Positions 43,290-50,595 of a stretch of DNA of 64,000 nt are shown here, piece by piece. The stretch comes from Pseudomonas frederiksbergensis (GTDB lineage: Bacteria; Pseudomonadota; Gammaproteobacteria; Pseudomonadales; Pseudomonadaceae). The notes beneath the pieces are model-generated. The model saw only the letters and a list, made by a program, of their open reading frames with translations. It was not told where the DNA came from and did no database searches. The position numbers and the translations under genes were made by a program. Position 1 is the first letter of the stretch. The number at the start of each line of letters is the position of its first letter. The DNA lies in contig NZ_CP142104.1 in NCBI RefSeq assembly GCF_035751725.1, forward strand, positions 5,084,001-5,148,000, read 5' to 3'.

Positions 43290-44183
43290 ATGACCACCAG
43301 CACCGAACACGCTCGCCTGTTGCGCCTGGCCACCCGGGCGTCGGTGGCCGTGGCACTTGTCTTGATCCTCGCCAAGGCGTTGGCCTGGTGGCTCAGCGGC
43401 TCGGTAAGCATGCTCGCCGGCCTGACCGACTCGGCGCTGGACGGCGTCACCTCGCTGCTCAATCTGCTGGCGGTGCACTACGCGCTGCGCCCTGCCGATG
43501 ACGATCATCGCTACGGCCATGGCAAGGCCGAATCCCTGGCCGGCATGGCCCAGGCACTGTTTATCGGTGGCAGTGCGGTACTGATCGGGTTGCAGGCCTT
43601 CGAGCGCTTGAAGAACCCACTCCCCGTGGACGCGCCCTGGCTGAGCGTCGGCGTGATCGTGTTTTCCCTGGTCCTGACGCTGGCCCTGTTGGCGCTGCAG
43701 CATCGGGTCATCCGCGCCACCGGCTCCAACGCCGTGCGCGCCGATTCGCTGCATTACCGCTCGGATTTGTTGCTCAACGGCAGCATCCTGGTGGCGCTGG
43801 TCCTGGCTGGACTCGGCTGGTATCAATTCGACGCTTGGTTCGGCCTCGGCATCGCGGCGTATATCCTGTGGAGCGCCATCCAGATTGCCCGGGAAAGCTT
43901 CGCCGTGCTGATGGATGAAGAGCTGCCGCCCGACGTCAGCCGGCACATGCTGGAGCTGGCCTGTGCGGTGCCCGGCGTGCTCGGCGCCCATGACCTGCGC
44001 ACGCGGATCTCCGGCAACCATTGGTTTGTGCAGTTGCACCTGGAATTACCCGGGGAGTTGACCCTGTCGGTAGCCCACGGCATCAGCGACCAGGCCGCCG
44101 ATGCGATTCATCGCGCTTACCCGAAGACCGAGGTGCTGGTGCATGCCGATCCGTCGGAAGTGGTGAAGCGCGCCAGCGCTTGA
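43290..44183 (+). CDS. fieF: cation diffusion facilitator (FieF-like Fe2+/Zn2+ efflux)
   Basis: A 297-residue CDF transporter. Metal-site residues are seen in LTDSALDGV (two Asp) and HYRSD (His-Asp), and the signature HRYGHGKAESLAG after helix 2. A C-terminal cytoplasmic domain (residues about 210-290) has the HxHLEL-like QLHLELPG. It exports ferrous iron or zinc in exchange for protons. Confidence 0.93.
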   Translation: MTTSTEHARLLRLATRASVAVALVLILAKALAWWLSGSVSMLAGLTDSALDGVTSLLNLLAVHYALRPADDDHRYGHGKAESLAGMAQALFIGGSAVLIGLQAFERLKNPLPVDAPWLSVGVIVFSLVLTLALLALQHRVIRATGSNAVRADSLHYRSDLLLNGSILVALVLAGLGWYQFDAWFGLGIAAYILWSAIQIARESFAVLMDEELPPDVSRHMLELACAVPGVLGAHDLRTRISGNHWFVQLHLELPGELTLSVAHGISDQAADAIHRAYPKTEVLVHADPSEVVKRASA

Positions 44184-44233
44184 TGCCGACCACAGAACCC
44201 GCCACAGGGAACCGTTTTTTCCATTTCGAGTGA

Positions 44234-45241
44234 TCAGTACGTCACCTGATACCCACGGCTACTCAAGCAATTGCCCTGCGCCTGGCGGTAGGTCTGTACC
44301 ACTTCCGGCGCCGGCGGGTAGGTGTAGTTGCGCGGGTCGAACCCACTCTGCTGCACCGCCCAGCGATAGCAATCGTAGCCGTCCTGGTTGACCTGCTCCC
44401 GGGACTGGCCGTTCGCCGGATAAGCCACCACATCAAAACTGTTGCCCTGCGGTTGCGGCTGCGGGTTGGCGATCGGCGCATCGACCACAACGTAATCCCG
44501 GGTATTGGCTTCGTAGATGTAATAAGCGCCGGCGGCAAGGAAGAACAGGGAGCTGCCGATCCAGACCTCACGGGCGTAGTCGGGCAGGTAGCGGGTACGA
44601 ATGCCCCGTGGCGGCTGGACCACGACATAACGTGGCCCTTGGGGGCGATACCAGTAGCCACCGGAGTAGAAATAATCGTGGCCGCGATAGGGCACGCGAT
44701 AATTGCGGTCAGGGAAACGGTCGATCACATACCCCGGGCGATATTGCGGTCCCGGCCCCCAGCCGTTGCCATGGCCGTCGGGCCGGCCAGGCCAATGCTG
44801 GTCGGGACGCCCCTCGTGGCCGGGACGTGGGCCTGCATTCGGGTAACCATCGTTGCGACGCGGGATGTCGCGATAGTAGCCCGGTTGTGGTTCACGGGTC
44901 TGGGTCACGCTGTCGGGCCGGCCCTGGATCGGCAGGTTATTGCCGGGTTGTTGTTGCGGCGGGCGATCGTAAGCATTGGGATCTTGTGGTGGGCGATCAT
45001 ACTGCTGCCCACCCGGATTTTGCGGCCTGACCTCGAACTGTCGGCTGTTGTCGCCCCGGATGATCTCGTTGCTTGGCTGCCGGGGCTGGCCTGGATACCC
45101 CTGGCCATTGCCACCCCGTCCGTTCTGCCCTGGGCCGCCTTCGGGGCCGCCACGGTTTTGCTGATCGTCGGCCATTCCCTGCGCACTGACACTTGCCCAC
45201 AACAGACCAACACCTGCCAAACGCCAGATGCGCGACTTCAT
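44234..45241 (-). CDS. DUF6515 family exported protein
   Basis: A 335-residue protein with a signal peptide ending SAQGMADD. A long Pro/Gly/Gln/Arg-rich low-complexity region (residues about 30-175) follows. The ordered C-terminal part holds a hydrophobic stretch (VWIGSSLFFLAAGAYYIYE) and a tail ending YDCYRWAVQQSGFDP...GYQVTY with two cysteines. A cell-surface or periplasmic role is likely, but function is unknown. The ATG at 45241 follows GTGAGGA. Confidence 0.82.
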   Translation of the reverse strand: MKSRIWRLAGVGLLWASVSAQGMADDQQNRGGPEGGPGQNGRGGNGQGYPGQPRQPSNEIIRGDNSRQFEVRPQNPGGQQYDRPPQDPNAYDRPPQQQPGNNLPIQGRPDSVTQTREPQPGYYRDIPRRNDGYPNAGPRPGHEGRPDQHWPGRPDGHGNGWGPGPQYRPGYVIDRFPDRNYRVPYRGHDYFYSGGYWYRPQGPRYVVVQPPRGIRTRYLPDYAREVWIGSSLFFLAAGAYYIYEANTRDYVVVDAPIANPQPQPQGNSFDVVAYPANGQSREQVNQDGYDCYRWAVQQSGFDPRNYTYPPAPEVVQTYRQAQGNCLSSRGYQVTY

Positions 45242-45341
45242 GAAATTCCTCACAACGGTTCGGGGCCTGAAAGTAAGACTGGGGAAAGCCCAGGCCGGTT
45301 CTGCGATAGGTTATCAGCCGTGGGCTTTATTTCGCAGGCAT

Positions 45342-45370
45342 AAAAAAGGGAGGCCCGTCGGCCTCCCCTT
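45342..45370 (-). terminator. strong intrinsic terminator reading on the minus strand
   Basis: GGGAGGCC / GGCCTCCC form an 8-bp GC-rich stem with a 4-base loop (45348-45367). Six A residues precede it on the plus strand, giving a T6 tail on the minus strand. It lies upstream of the DUF6515 gene and downstream of nothing that is clearly a gene, so it must end a minus-strand transcript initiated near lrp. Confidence 0.85.
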
Positions 45371-45601
45371 GAGAACTTCGTCCGTGCGCGACGCTTTTGA
45401 CGTCGGCTCACCTCACGCCGTCTTCTGGACAGTGTGCAGCTCGGGGGTCTGCCAGTACCGGTGGGTACTGCGACCGCAGCCGGCCGGATTGGGCGGGCTG
45501 CACTGGACTGTTTGTCCGAGCAGTGATCTTGGTGGTAAGCATAGGCCCGAGGCGTCGGCAGCCGATTGCGAATATTGCTGGATTAAACTCCACTTGCGCA
45601 A
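45371..45601 (-). other. unassigned transcribed unit opposite lrp (small gene, gene remnant or sRNA)
   Basis: This stretch ends in the terminator at 45342-45370 and starts near the lrp promoter. One minus-strand frame (45413-45601) encodes up to 62 residues. Its last 35 codons show Pseudomonas-like GC-rich third positions and end RYWQTPELHTVQKTA, with several cysteines. The only available start is TTG at 45601, with a stop just upstream and no ribosome site. A second frame (45408-45632) is also open but has poorer codon use. I do not recognise either product. A 5'-truncated gene or a structured small RNA are both possible. Confidence 0.4.
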
Positions 45602-45623
45602 TTTTTAGCCTTGGATGGATAAT
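45594..45623 (+). promoter_or_regulatory. candidate lrp promoter with palindromic -35
   Basis: TTGCGC at 45594-45599 and GATAAT at 45618-45623 are spaced 18 bp, placing the start site about 25 bases before the ATG at 45656. The -35 is part of the palindrome TTGCGCAA (45594-45601). Lrp/AsnC proteins commonly regulate themselves and the divergent gene, which fits a site here. Confidence 0.45.
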
Positions 45624-45655
45624 CTCACGCAATTAACCAGATAAAGGCCCGCTCG

Positions 45656-46135
45656 ATGAGCAAACTCGACCGTTACGACCTGAGTATTCTGGCGGAATTG
45701 CAGCGCGACGCGCGTATCTCCAACCAGGAACTGGCCGAACGCATCGGCCTGTCGCCCTCGCCGTGCTCGCGGCGGGTCAAGCAGTTGGAAGACGACGGCT
45801 ATATCACCCGTCAGGTTGCCCTGCTCGACCGCAAGATGCTCGGCCTGAGCCTGACGGCCTACGTGCTGATCGGCATGGACCGCCACACCCCCGATCGCTT
45901 CGAGACCTTCGAAGCCGCGATCCGCAACCTGCCGCAAGTGCAAGAGTGCAGCCTGGTCACCGGCATCGACGCGGACTACCAGCTCAAAGTGGTGGTGCCG
46001 GACATGGACCATTACCAGAAGCTGCTGTTGGGGCACCTGACGCGGATCGAAGGGGTCACCAGCGTGCGATCGAGTTTTGTGCTGAACCAGGTGCTCAACA
46101 GCACTGAATTACCGTTGACGCATCTGCGTAGCTGA
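45656..46135 (+). CDS. Lrp/AsnC-family transcriptional regulator
   Basis: A 159-residue regulator: N-terminal helix-turn-helix (RDARISNQELAERIGLSPSPCSRRVKQLE) and C-terminal RAM ligand-binding domain (VQECSLVTGIDADYQLKVVV). Such proteins respond to amino acids and usually control an adjacent catabolic or transport gene. The only divergent partner here is the short unassigned unit. Confidence 0.93.
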   Translation: MSKLDRYDLSILAELQRDARISNQELAERIGLSPSPCSRRVKQLEDDGYITRQVALLDRKMLGLSLTAYVLIGMDRHTPDRFETFEAAIRNLPQVQECSLVTGIDADYQLKVVVPDMDHYQKLLLGHLTRIEGVTSVRSSFVLNQVLNSTELPLTHLRS

Positions 46136-46141
46136 CCGCTT

Positions 46142-46270
46142 TTGTGGCGAGGGAGCTTGCTCCCGCTCGACTGCGCAGCAGTCGCAAACCGCTCCACTGG
46201 CAATCAGGAACCGGTCAGATTTTTTTGGGGTCGCTGTGCAACCCGGCGGGAGCAAGCGCCCTCGCCACAA
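46142..46270. repeat. REP doublet (REPIN-like)
   Basis: Left arm 46142-46166 and inverted right arm 46246-46270 match in 24 of 25 positions: TTGTGGCGAGGGAG then CTTGCTCCCGC. The left unit continues with CTGCGCAGCAG, the second REP palindrome. It lies directly after lrp and may also insulate transcription. Confidence 0.87.
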
Positions 46271-46388
46271 GATCTCCAGCCCGCGATGAACAGCTGCGAC
46301 ACACCGCCGCAGCCCAATCCTGCACCCGGCCACCATGCCGTATACTCGCCCCGCCTTTTTACAACCGCGTCCACGCCGGAGTGCCCCG

Positions 46389-46598
46389 ATGGATCCTGCT
46401 GTTTTCGAAGAGTGGATGATGACCGGCCTGGTCAGCATCCTGATCATTTTCATGGGCTTTATCGTCTGGGACCTGGCGAAGAAGTCCAAGGCCGGACGCT
46501 TTGGTTCGTTCATCCTGTTTTTCGTGCTGGGCCTGGGCGTGGCGGCGTTCATCATCAAGAGCGTGGTGATCGGCCTGATCGAGTCCGGCACGTTATAG
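46389..46598 (+). CDS. DUF2788 small inner-membrane protein
   Basis: A 69-residue protein with two transmembrane helices ([20 protein letters not shown] and [20 protein letters not shown]) joined by the basic loop KKSKAGR. This is the DUF2788 layout. Role unknown. It converges on rluE with the coding ends overlapping by six bases. Confidence 0.85.
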   Translation: MDPAVFEEWMMTGLVSILIIFMGFIVWDLAKKSKAGRFGSFILFFVLGLGVAAFIIKSVVIGLIESGTL

Positions 46599-47228
46599 AC
46601 GCGCTGGCACTTCCTTCCACTGGCCTTGGTCGAGGCCTTCGATTGTCCAGTCGCCAATCCTGACCCGCACCAGGCGCAAGGTCGGCAACCCCACGGCAGC
46701 AGTCATGCGTCGCACCTGGCGGTTGCGCCCTTCGCGAATGACCAATTCCAGCCAAGACGTCGGTACGCTTTTACGAAAGCGCACCGGTGGATTGCGCGGC
46801 CACAATTGCGGTTCGTCCAATTGGCGGGCCTCGGCCGGCAGCGTCATGCCATCGTTCAATTCCACACCGGCACGCAGGCGCTGCAACTGTTCGTCGCTCG
46901 GCTCCCCCTCGACTTGGACCCAGTACGTCTTGGCCAGTTTGTGCTTGGGGTCGGCGATGCGCGCCTGCAACTGTCCATCGTTGGTGAGCAACAACAGCCC
47001 TTCGCTGTCACGGTCCAGGCGACCGGCCGGGTAGATGCCGGGCACGTCGATAAAATCCTTGAGCGTGGCGCGCCCTTCACCGTCGCTGAATTGCGTCAGC
47101 ACATCGAAGGGTTTGTTGAACAGGATCAGCTTCGGCTCGGCCGGAGGCGCCTTGGCCACGCGGCGCGGGGCGGAGGCTGGAGGCTTCGCGCCAGGGCGGC
47201 GGGAAACGGGACGGGGCGGACGGGGCAT
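46593..47228 (-). CDS. rluE: 23S rRNA pseudouridine synthase RluE
   Basis: A 211-residue RsuA-family enzyme. The catalytic aspartate lies in [18 protein letters not shown] and the C-terminal motif is [16 protein letters not shown]. It has a basic, Pro/Ala-rich N-terminal tail of about 30 residues and no S4 domain, as in E. coli RluE, which modifies U2457 of 23S rRNA. Confidence 0.9.
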   Translation of the reverse strand: MPRPPRPVSRRPGAKPPASAPRRVAKAPPAEPKLILFNKPFDVLTQFSDGEGRATLKDFIDVPGIYPAGRLDRDSEGLLLLTNDGQLQARIADPKHKLAKTYWVQVEGEPSDEQLQRLRAGVELNDGMTLPAEARQLDEPQLWPRNPPVRFRKSVPTSWLELVIREGRNRQVRRMTAAVGLPTLRLVRVRIGDWTIEGLDQGQWKEVPARL

Positions 47229-47298
47229 GGCAGCGACAACATCTAACGGTCTGGGCCGACCATGCTAGTGGCCCGACCGTTAAATGACCACTACCCGA

Positions 47299-48762
47299 TC
47301 AGCGGAACGGCGGCTCGTCGAAGCTGCGCAGTTTGCGCGAATGCAACGAGTTGAGTTCGTTGCGCAACAGATCCAGCGCGGCGATCCCGATCTTCAGGTG
47401 CTGGTTGACCGCCCGCTCGTAGAACGCGTTGGCCGAGCCCGGCAGCTTGATCTCGCTGTGCAGTGGCTTGTCCGAAACGCAAAGCAACGTGCCGTAAGGC
47501 ACCCGCAGGCGATACCCCTGGGCGGCGATGGTGCCGCTTTCCATATCCACCGCAACAGCGCGGGAGAGGTTGATCAATGGCCGTTCCTGGGCCCAGCGCA
47601 ATTCCCAGTTGCGATCGTCATAGGTCAGCACGGTGCCGGTGCGCAGGCGTTTTTTCAGCTCATCGCCTTTTTCGCCGGTGATGTTCGCCGCCGCCTGCTG
47701 GAGTGCCATTTGCACTTCGGCCAAGGCCGGGATCGGGATGTTCGGCGGCACCACCCGATCGAGAATGCCATCGCGGCGCATGTAGGCATGGGCCAGCACA
47801 TAGTCGCCAATGGTCTGGGACTGCCGCAGCCCGCCACAGTGACCGATCATCAGCCAGCAATGCGGACGGAGCACGGCCAGGTGGTCGGTAATGTTCTTGG
47901 CGTTGGACGGGCCGACGCCGATGTTCACCAGGGTCACGCCATGGCCATCGCTGGCCTGCAAGTGATAGGCCGGCATCTGATAGCGATGCCAGACCACGCC
48001 CGCGGCGATGGCAGAGGCTTCGCCGTGATCCATGTTCTTGTCGATGATCACGTTACCCGGCAACACCATCCGCACGAAGCGCGGGTCACTGCGCAATTGC
48101 TCAAGGCCGTGGACAATGAACTGGTCGACATAACGGTGGTAGTTGGTGAGCAGGATCCACGGCTGCACATGGCGCCAGTCGCTGCCGGTGTAGTGCACCA
48201 GGCGACGCAGCGAGAAATCCACCCGTGCGGCGTCGAACAGCGCCAGGGGCAGCGGATCGGTGTTTTCCCAATCGTAGAGACCGTCGGCGATGCCATCAGT
48301 GGCAGCTGACAAATCGGTGCTAGGGAAGACTCGCGCCAGCACGGCGGCAGTCACACCGGAGCCGGCGAGTTCGTCGCCCTGCTCCACCACATACGGGTAC
48401 GGAATGTTCTGCTCGCTGACACCCACCTCGACGGTGACGGTGAAGTCGTGCATCAACGGCACGAGCTGCTCCAGCAGGTATTTGCGAAACGCGGCCGGGT
48501 GGGTAACGGTGACGCTGTAAGTGCCGGGCAGCTGGACCTTGGCGTAGGCGCGAGTGGTTTGCGGGACTTCGCCGTGACAATGATAGGTCAAGCGCAGGGC
48601 CGGGTAGCGAAACAAGGCCCGTTGCTCGGCATCCGGCTCGACGCGGTCCTTGAGATAACGCTTGAGCGCCTGGTTCAGCGCAGTGGTCGCACGCTCGTGC
48701 AGGGCCGCCAGCCGATCCACGGCTTGTTCGGCGGTTTGAACGACAATAAACGCTTCGGTCAC
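47299..48762 (-). CDS. amn: AMP nucleosidase
   Basis: A 487-residue enzyme that splits AMP into adenine and ribose 5-phosphate. The Amn N-terminal domain (residues about 10-170) precedes the nucleoside-phosphorylase-like domain with VNIGVGPSNAKNITDHLAVLRP and MIGHCGGLR; the C-terminus ends LHSRKLRSFDEPPFR, nearly identical to E. coli Amn. The start is GTG at 48762, seven bases after AGGAAG; the resulting length matches E. coli (484). Upstream in-frame ATG at 48798 has no such site. Confidence 0.94.
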   Translation of the reverse strand: MTEAFIVVQTAEQAVDRLAALHERATTALNQALKRYLKDRVEPDAEQRALFRYPALRLTYHCHGEVPQTTRAYAKVQLPGTYSVTVTHPAAFRKYLLEQLVPLMHDFTVTVEVGVSEQNIPYPYVVEQGDELAGSGVTAAVLARVFPSTDLSAATDGIADGLYDWENTDPLPLALFDAARVDFSLRRLVHYTGSDWRHVQPWILLTNYHRYVDQFIVHGLEQLRSDPRFVRMVLPGNVIIDKNMDHGEASAIAAGVVWHRYQMPAYHLQASDGHGVTLVNIGVGPSNAKNITDHLAVLRPHCWLMIGHCGGLRQSQTIGDYVLAHAYMRRDGILDRVVPPNIPIPALAEVQMALQQAAANITGEKGDELKKRLRTGTVLTYDDRNWELRWAQERPLINLSRAVAVDMESGTIAAQGYRLRVPYGTLLCVSDKPLHSEIKLPGSANAFYERAVNQHLKIGIAALDLLRNELNSLHSRKLRSFDEPPFR

Positions 48763-48871
48763 GATCAGCTTCCTGTGTTCTGACTTGCAGGCCTTCATCT
48801 TGCCTGCATCGCCGCCGGACGGGAACAGTGGCGTATTGGACTCGATCGCTTCCACAATAGGTAGGGTTGTT

Positions 48872-50521
48872 TCAGAACCCCTGCGGGGTCGAGCGGGCGA
48901 CGATCGCCTCGACATTCAAGCCCCGAGGCAGGGCGCCGTATACCCGACCAGTCGAGCCCAGGCGACTGGCGATAAAGGCATCGCTGACCTCGCCGTTCCC
49001 CGCCTCGAGCAACAGCTTGGCTTGCAGGCCCACGGCGATATCTTCGGTCAATTGCCGGGCGCGGTACTGGATGTCGCCGGTGTCCTTGAAGGCTGCGTGC
49101 AATTGGTGGATGTGCCCGGCCAGGCGCTTGTCGCCGTGGCCGTCGCCCAACTCGCTGAACAAGACCTCCAGCACACCGGGCTCCTTGGACAAGGCGCGCA
49201 ACACATCAAGGCATTGCACGTTGCCAGACCCTTCCCAAGTCGAGTTGACCGGCGCTTCACGGTACAGGCGCGGCAGGATGTTGTCTTCGACGTAGCCGGC
49301 CCCGCCCATGCATTCCGCCGCTTCGTTGATCATCGCGGGGGCGCGCTTGCAGATCCAGTACTTGCCCACCGCCGTCACCAGCCGAGCGAACTTGGCTTCG
49401 TGTGCGTCGTCGAGATGATCCAGCGCCCGCCCCATGCGCAGGCTCAGGGCCAGCGCGGCTTCGCTTTCCAGAGCCAGGTCGGCGAGCACGTTTTGCATCA
49501 GCGGCTGTTCACTCAAAACCCTGCCGCCAACCAGGCGGTGCGCGCAGTGGTGGCTGGCCTGGGTCAAGGCCTGGCGCATCAGGGCGCTGGAGCCAACCAT
49601 GCAATCGAAACGGGTCATGGCGACCATCTCGATGATCGTCGGCACGCCTCGGCCCTCTTCACCGACCATCCAGGCCAGTGCGCCACGGAACTCGACTTCG
49701 CTGGACGCGTTGGAGCAGTTGCCCAGCTTGTTTTTCAGCCGTTGGATATAAAACTGATTGCGTGTGTCATCCGGGCGATGACGCGGCAGCAGGAAACAGG
49801 TCAGGCCCTTGTCGGTCTGGGCCAGGGTGAGGAAGGCGTCACACATCGGTGCCGAGCAGAACCATTTATGCCCCACCAGTTCATAGGCCTGGCCCGGTCC
49901 GCTGGCGCCCACCGGATAGGCCTTGGTGGTGTTGGCGCGCACATCGGTGCCACCTTGTTTTTCAGTCATCGCCATGCCCAGGGTCACCCCGGCCTTGTGG
50001 GCGATGCCGACGTTGCGCGGGTCGTATTCGGTGGCGAGCACTTTCGGCACCCAATGCTCGGCCAGATCGGGTTGCAGGCGCAGCGCCGGCACGCTCGCGA
50101 AAGTCATGGTCAACGGGCAACCGGTTCCGGCTTCGGCCTGGCTGTGCAGGTAAGTCATCGACGCGCGGGCGACATGGGCGCCGGGTTGCGGATGGGCCCA
50201 CGGCAGGCTGGGCAAGCCGTGCTCGACGGCGGTACGCATCAGTTGGTGATACGCAGGATGAAACTCCACCAGGTCGATACGGTGGCCGTAGCGATCGTGA
50301 CTGGAAAATACCGGCTTGTTCTGGTTGGCCAGGAATCCCGCTTCCATCAACGGCCCGCCGGCCAGCGCACCGTAGGCATCGATCCGCGCCTGCGCCCAAT
50401 CAGCACCGAAGCGTCGAGACCACTGTTGCAACGGCAGATCGATGCGGTACAGGTTGGCGCCGTCCAGGGACGGCGGCTGATTCGTGACGTCGTGGGTTTC
50501 GGCGAACTGATGCAGGTTCAT
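48872..50521 (-). CDS. aidB: acyl-CoA dehydrogenase, AidB-like
   Basis: A 549-residue flavoprotein of the AidB branch. AidB features are MTEKQGGTDVRANTTKA, LVGHKWFCSAPMCDAFL, and EAAECMGGAGYVEDNILPRLYREAPVNSTWEGSGNV. In E. coli AidB binds DNA and limits damage by alkylating agents, with weak isovaleryl-CoA dehydrogenase activity. Which role applies here is open. It lies between amn and ladS, as at PA3972 in P. aeruginosa by memory. Confidence 0.88.
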   Translation of the reverse strand: MNLHQFAETHDVTNQPPSLDGANLYRIDLPLQQWSRRFGADWAQARIDAYGALAGGPLMEAGFLANQNKPVFSSHDRYGHRIDLVEFHPAYHQLMRTAVEHGLPSLPWAHPQPGAHVARASMTYLHSQAEAGTGCPLTMTFASVPALRLQPDLAEHWVPKVLATEYDPRNVGIAHKAGVTLGMAMTEKQGGTDVRANTTKAYPVGASGPGQAYELVGHKWFCSAPMCDAFLTLAQTDKGLTCFLLPRHRPDDTRNQFYIQRLKNKLGNCSNASSEVEFRGALAWMVGEEGRGVPTIIEMVAMTRFDCMVGSSALMRQALTQASHHCAHRLVGGRVLSEQPLMQNVLADLALESEAALALSLRMGRALDHLDDAHEAKFARLVTAVGKYWICKRAPAMINEAAECMGGAGYVEDNILPRLYREAPVNSTWEGSGNVQCLDVLRALSKEPGVLEVLFSELGDGHGDKRLAGHIHQLHAAFKDTGDIQYRARQLTEDIAVGLQAKLLLEAGNGEVSDAFIASRLGSTGRVYGALPRGLNVEAIVARSTPQGF

Positions 50522-50595
50522 GGCGGGGCTCCTCGGTCGGCCAGCAGGGATTCAGTTAAGCACCGCCCCCAGGCCGATCAAAGTGGCATATCCGC

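Noticed and set aside
44700..45200. Repeated-looking DNA in the DUF6515 gene
   Set aside because: The repetition comes from low-complexity Pro/Gly/Gln codons inside one intact gene, not from a mobile or CRISPR repeat.
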